From positions 1-5,665 of the forward strand of contig JAEYUU010000748.1 in assembly GCA_023429545.1 (NCBI GenBank): a stretch of 5,665 bases of DNA, in the 5' to 3' direction. This DNA is from Verrucomicrobiota bacterium. Its GTDB lineage: Bacteria > Verrucomicrobiota > Verrucomicrobiia > Verrucomicrobiales > Verrucomicrobiaceae. The notes under the pieces were generated by a model. The model did no database searches and was not told the origin of the DNA. It saw only the letters and a list, made by a program, of their open reading frames with translations. This document shows, piece after piece, positions 1 through 4,916 of this stretch. Numbering within the stretch: position 1 is the stretch's first letter; every line of letters begins with the position of its first letter. Position numbers and translations under genes: made by a program.

Positions 1-71
1 TCTAGGAACAGATTCCTTGGGCGGGATTTCGGTGCCCCAAACTGATCTGGGCAATCGGAACTCTAACGCCT
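1..71. other. Region downstream of the 228-aa gene, with two small hairpins
   Basis: This stretch follows the stop codon of the minus-strand gene at 72-758. It holds two short inverted repeats: AGGAA at 4-8 with TTCCT at 13-17 (4-nt loop), and TGCCC at 33-37 with GGGCA at 49-53 (11-nt loop). Either could end transcription, but neither is followed by a T-run on the minus strand, so a factor-independent terminator is not supported. No gene is visible. Confidence 0.2.
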
Positions 72-758
72 TTACTGACGGTCGGCTTCAGATTCAACAG
101 TCGCCGCAAGGGAACGCAACAGGAACAGTATCTTGCCGGTGGGAAGGTTCTTGTCTCCGCCGGACTTTGCGTTGACGGCCTCTACTGCAGCGATGGCGGC
201 TTTTGGATCTCCGCCAGCTTGCACCAGGTACTCAATCACCCCCGTCATGCTGCAGAATGCTTCTTGCACGGCGTAGTACTGCGGCATCAATAGGTCATAC
301 AGCCAGCATGGTAATCTATCGAGCGCCTGGTCGGCAAGTTCATTGTCCATGTACAAGCTGGGGTCATAGTGGTTGAGGTCGCTAGCTTGAAGTATGTTCA
401 GCTTGAATGATGGGTCGCTCGGTTCGGCGGCGGATACACCCGCAAGCGCGGTGGGGCCACCTTGTCGGAGTTCAAAAACTTCTTTCTTGTACATCCTGAA
501 GATGGGGTTGAGCCCATCATTTTCCAGGCTGCAGCGGCTTTCATGTTGGTAGGTTCGCCATGCGGCATCCAGATCCCCATCGGCCGCAATGAAGAATTTT
601 ATCACTTCGATTTCTGCATCTAGCAAATCAGGCAACTGCTCGTCAGAGGCAGAGCTGTAGCATCGCACGAAAAACTGGTAAACGTCGTCGGGCAGCTTGG
701 CGTGCGCTTCGGCAAAGATCGTCAGGTGCTTTGGGTTCGTAATTTTAACTTGTCTCAT
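72..758 (-). CDS. Unrecognised 228-aa hypothetical protein, possible element cargo
   Basis: The family is not recognised. The protein looks soluble and mostly alpha-helical, with no signal peptide or membrane span. The first third (residues about 1-75) is rich in charged and aromatic residues (LPDDVYQFFVRCY, EIEVIKFF). The middle (about 85-150) is more loop-like with Asp, Pro and Ser. The last third (about 150-228) again looks helical (LPCWLYDLLMPQYYAVQEAF, then AAIAAVEAVNAKSGG). The ATG at 758 (MRQVKITNPKH) was chosen. The frame stays open to a GTG at 914, but that adds 52 residues of poor protein character and starts inside an inverted repeat. No clear Shine-Dalgarno precedes 758; the upstream bases are A/T-rich. 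It shares strand with the ATPase gene but lies 467 bp from it, so it probably has its own promoter. Its position inside a putative integrative element suggests cargo or an accessory factor, but no function can be assigned. Confidence 0.7.
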   Translation of the reverse strand: MRQVKITNPKHLTIFAEAHAKLPDDVYQFFVRCYSSASDEQLPDLLDAEIEVIKFFIAADGDLDAAWRTYQHESRCSLENDGLNPIFRMYKKEVFELRQGGPTALAGVSAAEPSDPSFKLNILQASDLNHYDPSLYMDNELADQALDRLPCWLYDLLMPQYYAVQEAFCSMTGVIEYLVQAGGDPKAAIAAVEAVNAKSGGDKNLPTGKILFLLRSLAATVESEADRQ

Positions 759-800
759 TTGTGCTGAATTATTTTTTCGCGCTGTAGGAAGCCCGTTGCA

Positions 801-821
801 TGCAGGCACGCTTTTCCTGCA
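801..821. repeat. Perfect 6-bp inverted repeat upstream of the 228-aa gene
   Basis: TGCAGG at 801-806 is mirrored by CCTGCA at 816-821, with a 9-nt loop. It lies 43-63 bp upstream of the ATG at 758 on the minus strand, where a promoter or operator would sit. It could bind a dimeric regulator or form a leader hairpin; short repeats like this also arise by chance. Confidence 0.3.
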
Positions 822-910
822 GTAGGCATCAGAGACAGCCAGATGTCGGTGGCTGATGAAAGGCTCCGTGGCTCTCCAGACCGTGTTTTTCGGATCTCCA
901 GAGAGGGGAG

Positions 911-929
911 GCACGCGAATTAGGCGTGC
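911..929. repeat. Perfect GC-rich inverted repeat in the spacer
   Basis: GCACGC at 911-916 pairs with GCGTGC at 924-929 around a 7-nt loop (GAATTAG). It lies about 300 bp beyond the ATPase stop codon and about 155 bp upstream of the 228-aa gene. There is no T-run on the minus-strand side, so a classical terminator is unlikely. It could be an operator or a stable RNA hairpin. Confidence 0.3.
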
Positions 930-1090
930 AGGGTGAGGGTGGAAAATGACACCTCACTACTACAACGACCTGGACTCGCTTTTCTTAGAGGTTTTCAAGA
1001 TGCTTGGTGAGTTGTTGCATCCTGGCTTTGCCAAGTCGCTCATGGCATCTGCCGCATGAATCTCGCGCCGTTCTTCCGTCGAAGTCGACA

Positions 1091-1106
1091 CCCCGCCTAG
1101 GAGGGG
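1091..1106. repeat. 16-bp imperfect palindrome
   Basis: CCCCGCCTAGGAGGGG is symmetric about a central CCTAGG, with one mismatched pair (G against A). It lies 120-135 bp beyond the ATPase stop codon in the non-coding spacer. It could be a protein-binding site or a chance palindrome; nothing else in the window repeats it. Confidence 0.3.
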
Positions 1107-1180
1107 CTTTAGACGAAAGATTGGGTGCCAGCGAAGGTTGTTCCCCAGCGCCGTGTTTGCGCCAGGGAACAACCAATTTT

Positions 1181-1207
1181 TCCAAGTTTCCAACTTCCAA
1201 GTTTCCA
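1181..1207. repeat. 12-bp direct repeat with 15-bp period
   Basis: TCCAAGTTTCCA occurs at 1181-1192 and again at 1196-1207. On the minus strand the whole stretch reads as four consecutive GGAA...TT units of 7-9 bp. It begins 19 bp beyond the ATPase stop codon. Two copies beside a replication-type ATPase gene recall iterons, but the number is small and the units are of low complexity. A slippage-generated simple repeat is the plainer explanation. Confidence 0.45.
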
Positions 1208-1225
1208 GACTTTGAAAGCCGTTTT

Positions 1226-2512
1226 TTAGGTAGTCTTCTTGGTGGAAGCCACCGCAACGTATTGTTTCCGGTTGTTCAGTCTGATGGTGCTCGACTCAGC
1301 CAATTGTACGTAACCATACGCGGCAGCCTTAGAGCAGCCGTGGTCGTCTTGGATCGCCTTGACCAGCTGATTCCTTTTCATTGGTAAGTCCTTCACATAT
1401 TCAGCCACCTCTGCAGAGCTCACCTTTCGACGACAGGTCGCGGTCTTCCCGGTCATAGCGGCCATCCAATCACCCAGACTGAATTGCGGATCTAACTCAT
1501 AGGTCAGGCTGTTTCGGTTCAGAACCGCGCCGATGGGCTTGAACTCTTCGCCGTTCGAGTTTTTCCCACATGCGATTAGGATCTTGCTGTTGTCCGCGGG
1601 ATCTCCCTGAGCAAGGTTGATCTGAGCTCGCACACGAGCATGGAGTGCCTTAGAGCCGCGAGCATAGGCCCCCCGATCGGGACCCACGGCCTTTTTTAGG
1701 CCATCGTATCCAGAGGTGGCATGGTGCACGTACACGACCGCCGCGTCTGGCCGGTCCAGCCGGGCAAGCGAGGTCATGTGGCGGCAAGTCTGAAGCATAC
1801 AAGCATCGCTGTTGAGGCTACTGCGGGCGAAGGCATTGATGGGGTCGTAAACGACGACATCGGGGTTGTATTCGCGAATGGTCGCGGCGATCCGAGAGCG
1901 ATTCTCATGATCGTCGAGGTTGAGCATGAAGTCTTCCTCCCTTTCCAGGTTGTGGAAGTGAAGGTGTTTTTGCAGTTGTGCAAGCTCCTCTACCGAGTGG
2001 GAGCTTTTCAAGGTGGCAATGTCTTGGGCCAACCGCCTTGGGCCATTTTCAGCCTGTAGGAACAACCAGGTAAGCGCGCGACTACGGACCGGTAGACCAA
2101 GGAAGTTCTTACCCAGTACTGAGGCTGCCGCTAGCTGGACCAAGAATCGAGACTTCCCAATTCCCGGGGGGCCTACCAAAGCGGTTTCCTGAGATTTGGC
2201 CAATATGCCGTCGCCCACGTACAGATCCTCCTCGGAGAATTTCATCTCGAGGAGTTCTGATATCGAGCGGACAGATAGACCATTGGTCTCCGGAGTGGCT
2301 GACTGTGCGCCAACTCCACTGACCGGCATCGCACCGGAGGGGTTGGAAGCACAAGATTGGCTCACTACCCTCTTGTTCTTCAAAGAGGGCTTAAAGCCAT
2401 TGGAAGTGCAGGGTGGGACGAGGGTCTCCGAGCTCGAAAGCCCAGATGGAGGACAGTGAGTGGATGCTTTAGCTTCTAATGCGTCCGAAAATTCAGATTT
2501 GTTTAAGTTCAA
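1226..2512 (-). CDS. RepA-like P-loop ATPase (AAA_25 / RecA-like helicase family)
   Basis: This 428-aa protein has the layout of the RepA-like ATPases found on plasmids and integrative elements, RecA-fold hexameric helicase relatives acting in replication or mobilisation. Visible motifs are Walker A GPPGIGKS (residues 114-121), a Walker B strand PDVVVYDP (217-224), a sensor-type strand VVYVHHA (259-265) and an RGSKAL segment (285-290) like the conserved RGS-x-AL of the family. The first 80 residues are Ser/Pro-rich and look disordered. The C-terminus (about 362-428) looks like a small winged-helix or HTH domain (SAEVAEYV, then CSKAAAYGYVQL), plausibly for DNA binding. The start is TTG at 2512: it is the first possible start after an in-frame TGA and has AAGGA 5 nt upstream. 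The catalytic motifs appear intact. The ATPase fold is firm; the replication role is inferred from the family and from the tRNA-linked context. Confidence 0.85.
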   Translation of the reverse strand: MNLNKSEFSDALEAKASTHCPPSGLSSSETLVPPCTSNGFKPSLKNKRVVSQSCASNPSGAMPVSGVGAQSATPETNGLSVRSISELLEMKFSEEDLYVGDGILAKSQETALVGPPGIGKSRFLVQLAAASVLGKNFLGLPVRSRALTWLFLQAENGPRRLAQDIATLKSSHSVEELAQLQKHLHFHNLEREEDFMLNLDDHENRSRIAATIREYNPDVVVYDPINAFARSSLNSDACMLQTCRHMTSLARLDRPDAAVVYVHHATSGYDGLKKAVGPDRGAYARGSKALHARVRAQINLAQGDPADNSKILIACGKNSNGEEFKPIGAVLNRNSLTYELDPQFSLGDWMAAMTGKTATCRRKVSSAEVAEYVKDLPMKRNQLVKAIQDDHGCSKAAAYGYVQLAESSTIRLNNRKQYVAVASTKKTT

Positions 2513-2535
2513 GTTCTTCCTTTGATGATAGCCAT
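2509..2535 (-). promoter_or_regulatory. Possible 8-codon leader ORF overlapping the ATPase start
   Basis: An ATG at 2535 opens a reading frame encoding MAIIKGRT. Its TGA stop shares bases with the TTG start of the ATPase (TTGA overlap). Such overlaps are known to couple translation of two frames. Here the peptide is tiny, has no strong ribosome-binding site of its own, and could be chance. It is recorded because an upstream ATG ending exactly on a TTG start could modulate initiation. Confidence 0.2.
2516..2523 (-). promoter_or_regulatory. Shine-Dalgarno supporting the TTG start of the ATPase gene
   Basis: AAAGGAAG on the minus strand contains AAGGA five bases before the TTG at 2512. It is the clearest ribosome-binding site in the window. 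No ATG or GTG lies between the upstream in-frame stop and this TTG, so it decides the start. Confidence 0.6.
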
Positions 2536-3148
2536 GACTTTTCTTGGCCCGGCATCATTGCGGTGCCCCCGGCTTAGGCTAGGTCCGGGAGCTCGCGTTT
2601 ACGCAGAGGTTGAAACAACATGCGAAGCAGACTCGCTCAAAGGAAAGCTGGCGGGCCTGCTGGTGCGAATGGAGCACCTATGTCCGACAAAAATGCGCTC
2701 GTATGGGTTTTGTGCAACAGTTTTTTAGCGGTCCGAATCTACCTCGACTGACGTTCGCAAAACCTAGACGAGGCATACGTTCGCCCATGGATACTACTCA
2801 AACGACTCCGCAGCTTCCTCCAGTGCTTTCCGACCGAACCCGGGTGTGGTAGTGCTGGCTCATCTGCTCGCTGTCGTGGGGAATGAGTTCCATGACGACT
2901 GCTTGGACAATGCCGGCTTACTTGAGCGGGCAGGGGATAATTGACATACGGATGGACTTGCCGCCTCTGTTTATTGCTGCCGCTGGAGTTTCAGCGTCCA
3001 TGGCGTGTGCTGGGATGGTCGTCACCCGGAGGGGCTTTGCCACTTGTAGCTAGAATGCTGAGGGCGTGAGACACGTCACCGTGCCTCAATAGAACTCGTC
3101 TTCGGGTCGGATGTGGTACAAAGTCAAAGGATTACAGAATGGCCGTGT
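2536..3148. other. Gene-poor stretch between the ATPase gene and the tRNA-Arg fragment
   Basis: No intact gene of normal size is seen. Present are the upstream region of the ATPase gene (its promoter should be here, but no convincing -35/-10 pair was found), a broken DUF4870-like remnant (2787-2944), and a 56-codon frame at 2883-3053 with a hydrophobic middle (LPPLFIAAAGVSASMACAGM) that may be chance. The octamer ACGTTCGC occurs at 2751-2758 and 2777-2784, and CCTCG/CGAGG arms lie at 2742-2746 and 2769-2773. Next to an attachment site these could be recombinase arm sites, but this is speculative. Confidence 0.35.
2787..2944 (+). pseudogene. Broken remnant resembling the N-terminus of a DUF4870-type membrane protein
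   Basis: The frame from ATG 2787 reads MDTTQTTPQLPPVLSDRTRV and then W, and hits TAG at 2850. Adding one G in the GTGTGG run at about 2844-2849 joins it to the next frame, giving RTRVWVVLAHLLAVVGNEF, which runs to TGA at 2944. A proline-rich start followed by a D/E-R-T segment and a hydrophobic L-A-H-L stretch is how DUF4870 (Tic20-like) proteins commonly begin. The PLIVWL-type continuation expected next is missing, so the piece is both frameshifted and truncated. The resemblance is recalled from family patterns and the match is short; a chance frame is possible. Confidence 0.3.
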
Positions 3149-3195
3149 TCTGACTACGGATCAGAAGGTTACACGTTCGAGTCGTGTCGGGTGCA
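3149..3195 (+). other. 3' half of tRNA-Arg(ACG): putative attachment-site (att) scar
   Basis: The bases fold exactly as the second half of a tRNA. The anticodon stem TCTGA (3149-3153) pairs with TCAGA (3161-3165) around loop CTACGGA with anticodon ACG. The variable loop AGGTT is at 3166-3170. T stem ACACG/CGTGT encloses TTCGAGT (3171-3187). The acceptor strand CGGGTGC (3188-3194) is followed by discriminator A (3195). The matching 5' acceptor strand GCACCCG and a D arm are absent upstream, where unrelated sequence begins. CCA is not encoded. Integrases commonly recombine in the anticodon or T arm and leave such a 3' duplicate at the far end of the element. The gene is not functional as a tRNA. 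Partial tRNA duplication without an element is the alternative. Confidence 0.8.
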
Positions 3196-3459
3196 CTCCT
3201 CATTCATCGATCAACGATGCGAGAGACCCAGGGATTCTTGTGGCCCGACTGCGCTGCAAGCTCAGAACATTCACGCCAGAAGGTGACCGCGGTGTCTCGT
3301 GGATCAGCCATGCCGACCGCACACTGAATCAGCAAGACATCGTTTGAGCAATCGAGCGATCGACCGCGGGCTGGATTCGGAGCCCCCCAATTGGAAGGTG
3401 GGGCGTCGCCACCGTTGTGAGTTCGTGAAAAGAGCCCTCAGATTTCACTATTGAGGAAG
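3196..3459. other. Intergenic region between the tRNA-Arg fragment and tRNA-Leu
   Basis: No gene is seen. If the att reading is right, this is the chromosomal sequence that originally followed the intact tRNA-Arg gene. It contains a terminator-like hairpin for tRNA-Leu near its right end and a GCCCC/GGGGC pair around an AATTGG core near 3380-3405. No T-run was found just after the tRNA-Arg fragment. Confidence 0.4.
3428..3456 (-). terminator. Possible intrinsic terminator after tRNA-Leu
   Basis: On the minus strand CCTCA (3456-3452) pairs with TGAGG (3440-3436) around an 11-nt loop, followed by GCTC and four T residues. It starts 4 nt after the tRNA 3' end. The stem is only 5 bp and the T-run short, so it may be weak. 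Confidence 0.4.
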
Positions 3460-3543
3460 TACCGGCGGTCGGACTCGAACCGACACGTCCTTTCGGACAC
3501 AAGATTTTGAGTCTAGCGCGTCTACCAATTTCACCACGCCGGC
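3460..3543 (-). tRNA. tRNA-Leu (anticodon CAA)
   Basis: This is a complete 84-nt class II tRNA that reads the leucine codon UUG. Acceptor strands GCCGGCG (3543-3537) and CGCCGGT (3467-3461) pair with one G-U at the end, and the discriminator is A at 3460. The D arm has the usual leucine form (TGAAATTGGTAGACGCG). The anticodon stem-loop CTAGA-CTCAAAA-TCTTG carries CAA and has one T-T mismatch. A long variable arm (about TGTCCGAAAGGACG) and T arm GTCGG-TTCGAGT-CCGAC follow. The long variable arm separates it from most other tRNA types. CCA is not encoded and must be added after transcription. It lies 79 bp beyond the SHD1-like gene on the same strand; no strong promoter is visible in the gap. 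Confidence 0.96.
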
Positions 3544-3601
3544 CTACTCTTTCTGCGAAGCAGAGAAGACGAGTAAACGAGTCGCTCAGGCGTTGCAAGT
3601 G

Positions 3602-3613
3602 CCTTTGCAAAGG
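3602..3613. repeat. 12-bp perfect palindrome downstream of the SHD1-like gene
   Basis: CCTTTGCAAAGG lies 9 bp beyond the stop codon of the SHD1-like gene and about 60 bp upstream of tRNA-Leu. It could be an operator for the tRNA promoter or a short hairpin at the operon end. With no loop and no T-run it is not a good terminator. Confidence 0.25.
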
Positions 3614-3622
3614 AACATCAGT

Positions 3623-4141
3623 TCACTTCTTTGCCGGTGCCGCGGGAGCTGCCGCGGCTTTCTGCATCATGGCGGCACGGATGTTCTCGATGAAATCCCT
3701 GTCCGCTTGGGAAAGGCGATCCAAAGGCACTTCATAGGGGGTCTGTCCTGAGAGCAGCCGGGCTTTGCCATCACGCACCACGGTGAGGCTGGCGGGTAGC
3801 GGCGGAGGAGCCGTGGCTTGTGGGGAATTCCCCCGGGTTTCGACGGTTACGTCTTCAAAGGCGACGAGCTTGGCGAGAAGGGGCTTGCCGTCGGAGCTGG
3901 TCCACTGCCGGGTGTCGGACAGCGTCATGTAAGTCGTGGTACGCACCACGGGCGCCTGGGGAGCCACCGTGGTACCACCAGGATTGATGCTCGCACCGCC
4001 ACCGCCGAGACCGCGTTTGGTGAATTTTTTCGGTGTTGCCGGAACGACCTGCGCGGGAAGTGTGACTGCGCCGATGAGGAGCAGGGCGGCAGTGAAGGGC
4101 AGCCAGCGGAGGCCTTGGCTGCGGGGCATGGCAGACTTCAT
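3623..4141 (-). CDS. Secreted protein with an SHD1-like domain
   Basis: This 172-aa protein begins with a signal peptide: basic MKSAMPRSQGLRW, hydrophobic core LPFTAALLLIGAVTL (residues 14-28), and likely cleavage near LPAQ at 28-31. A flexible Gly/Pro/Thr linker follows (about 45-66). Residues about 78-154 match the SHD1-like pattern common in Verrucomicrobiota and Planctomycetota: R-x-W-T-S-x-D-G-K near 78-86, an A-K-L-V-x-F strand (90-95), then D-G-K (124-126) and V-P-L-x-x-L-S-x-x-D-x-x-F-I (138-151). A Pro/Ala insert (about 104-118) splits the domain. The tail is Ala/Pro/Lys-rich. Eukaryotic SHD1 binds NPFxD peptides; the bacterial role is unknown. Start ATG 4141 gives the full signal peptide; an ATG four codons in is an alternative. 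It lies 50 bp after the membrane-protein gene, so co-transcription is likely. Confidence 0.75.
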   Translation of the reverse strand: MKSAMPRSQGLRWLPFTAALLLIGAVTLPAQVVPATPKKFTKRGLGGGGASINPGGTTVAPQAPVVRTTTYMTLSDTRQWTSSDGKPLLAKLVAFEDVTVETRGNSPQATAPPPLPASLTVVRDGKARLLSGQTPYEVPLDRLSQADRDFIENIRAAMMQKAAAAPAAPAKK

Positions 4142-4191
4142 GCCACCAGTCTACCGGAAACGAAATTGCCGTGCGAGACAAACTTCCAGGC

Positions 4192-4857
4192 TCAATACGG
4201 GTCGTTGTCCCAAGGGGTATTGCGGATGCCTCTGGGAGTGTCCAGAATCTCCTTGAGGATGAAGGCCTGCTGGTAGCCGACGGAGGTGTGAAGCAGGCTC
4301 GTCAAAGGATGAGCCCCCTTCCGCCGTTCCAGCTTGGTGTCGTAGGCGTGGAATGCCTGATCGGCTGATCCTGTATGGGAATGCAGCGGGGCATCTGTGG
4401 GTGCATTGATCAGGCTCCTCTCATGAGCGGGCACAAATGCTGGAAGCGGTGGCGCAGGCTTGGGGTGAGCTCGGTGCGCGGGCAGAGGTGGCAATACAGG
4501 CCGTGGCGCATGCATCGGCGGGGGAGAAGGGGGTGCCTGGGCCTCCCGAGCGGCTCGTTTCAGCTCTTCGAAAAGTTCCTTGAGTGAACCTCCTCCAGAG
4601 CTCGGGGTGGGCGAGCCTTCCGGGAGTCTGTCTTCCTGCGGTTCGACGTTTCTGGTCTGGTCATCCCATGCGTGACGGCGGGAATCCAGTTCCTCCTGGG
4701 TTGGGAGCTGACGGGCTCGCTCGGCGGCCTCCTGTTTCTGTTTCCACAAGTTGATCAGCCAGTTGAGAAAGCCGACGACCAGAAAGACAATGACCACGAT
4801 CACCTGGCTGAAGTCCACTTCAGCGAGGATGGGGGTCAGTGTCAGTTCAGGATACAT
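4192..4857 (-). CDS. Single-span, proline-rich membrane protein encoded next to FloA
   Basis: The 221-aa protein has a short outside or periplasmic N-terminus, one membrane helix (about residues 18-37, SQVIVVIVFLVVGFLNWLI) and a long, probably cytoplasmic tail beginning with basic residues (WKQKQ). The tail has a charged helical part (about 40-62), a second helix (SLKELFEELKRAAREAQ, 91-107), a proline-rich stretch (about 108-143, PPSPPP and LPPLP) and a compact C-terminal helix HPLTSLLH...YQQAFILKEILDTPRGIR (183-212). That last segment resembles the A-x-x-L-x-EIL-x-x-P-R motif ending many planctomycete and verrucomicrobial membrane proteins, a recalled resemblance. Function is unknown. The gene starts 59 bp after floA, suggesting a partner or client of the flotillin. 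Start ATG 4857 keeps the span complete; no strong Shine-Dalgarno is seen. Confidence 0.75.
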   Translation of the reverse strand: MYPELTLTPILAEVDFSQVIVVIVFLVVGFLNWLINLWKQKQEAAERARQLPTQEELDSRRHAWDDQTRNVEPQEDRLPEGSPTPSSGGGSLKELFEELKRAAREAQAPPSPPPMHAPRPVLPPLPAHRAHPKPAPPLPAFVPAHERSLINAPTDAPLHSHTGSADQAFHAYDTKLERRKGAHPLTSLLHTSVGYQQAFILKEILDTPRGIRNTPWDNDPY

Positions 4858-4916
4858 TGGGAACAGGGGTTCAGCGCTTCGAAGGAGGTTTTCTGCATTC
4901 CGGCGCGATGCGGATG

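Larger units (their letters stand above)
759..1225. other. 467-bp spacer between the ATPase gene and the 228-aa gene
   Basis: No convincing gene is visible. Two overlapping minus-strand frames (960-1193 and 985-1257) are open but have composition typical of chance frames, and neither resembles a known family. The stretch is unusually rich in small repeats: inverted repeats at 801-821, 911-929 and 1091-1106, and a 12-bp direct repeat at 1181-1207 just past the ATPase stop codon. It probably holds the promoter of the 228-aa gene and the 3' end of the ATPase transcript. An origin-like or regulatory role is possible but not shown. Confidence 0.4.
1..3195. mobile_element. Right end of a putative integrative element inserted in tRNA-Arg (left end outside window)
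   Basis: This is inferred from a tRNA-Arg 3' fragment at 3149-3195 that has no 5' half, which is the usual scar of tyrosine-recombinase integration into a tRNA 3' end. Because the fragment reads left to right, the displaced chromosome should lie on its right and the element on its left. The contents fit: a RepA-like ATPase, an unrecognised protein, a degraded reading frame and long non-coding spacers, against housekeeping-type genes to the right. Base composition also looks less GC-rich on the left than in the floA operon. No integrase, excisionase or intact tRNA-Arg is seen; they are expected beyond the left edge. An old, partly decayed island rather than an active element remains possible. 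Confidence 0.55.

Noticed and set aside
72..914. Longer 280-aa version of the unknown gene starting at GTG 914
   Set aside because: The extra 52 residues look non-coding, and the start lies inside an inverted repeat; the ATG at 758 is preferred, though not proven.
985..1257. 90-aa minus-strand frame overlapping the end of the ATPase gene, and a partly overlapping 77-aa frame at 960-1193
   Set aside because: Both have chance-like composition, run through the direct repeat, match no family I recognise and compete with each other for the same bases.
1004..1387. 127-aa plus-strand frame
   Set aside because: It is antisense to the ATPase C-terminus for part of its length and otherwise lies in the repeat-rich spacer, with no protein-like features.
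2610..2852. 80-aa plus-strand frame upstream of the DUF4870-like start
   Set aside because: The first 59 residues are unusually rich in Lys, Arg, Cys and Trp and match nothing known; only the end, from 2787, looks protein-like and is covered as a remnant.
3111..3347. 78-aa plus-strand frame
   Set aside because: It runs through the tRNA-Arg fragment, so it is a by-product of RNA gene sequence.
3329..3610. 93-aa minus-strand frame
   Set aside because: It contains the whole tRNA-Leu gene; its GEIGRRARLKILCPKGRVGS peptide is the familiar translated-tRNA artefact.
3544..3622. Promoter for tRNA-Leu (TTGCAA with TACTCG 17 bp later on the minus strand)
   Set aside because: The -35 half is acceptable, but the -10 half matches the consensus poorly, so it is not reported as a feature.
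3818..4276. 152-aa plus-strand frame
   Set aside because: It is antisense to the SHD1-like gene, whose signal peptide and domain pattern are clear.
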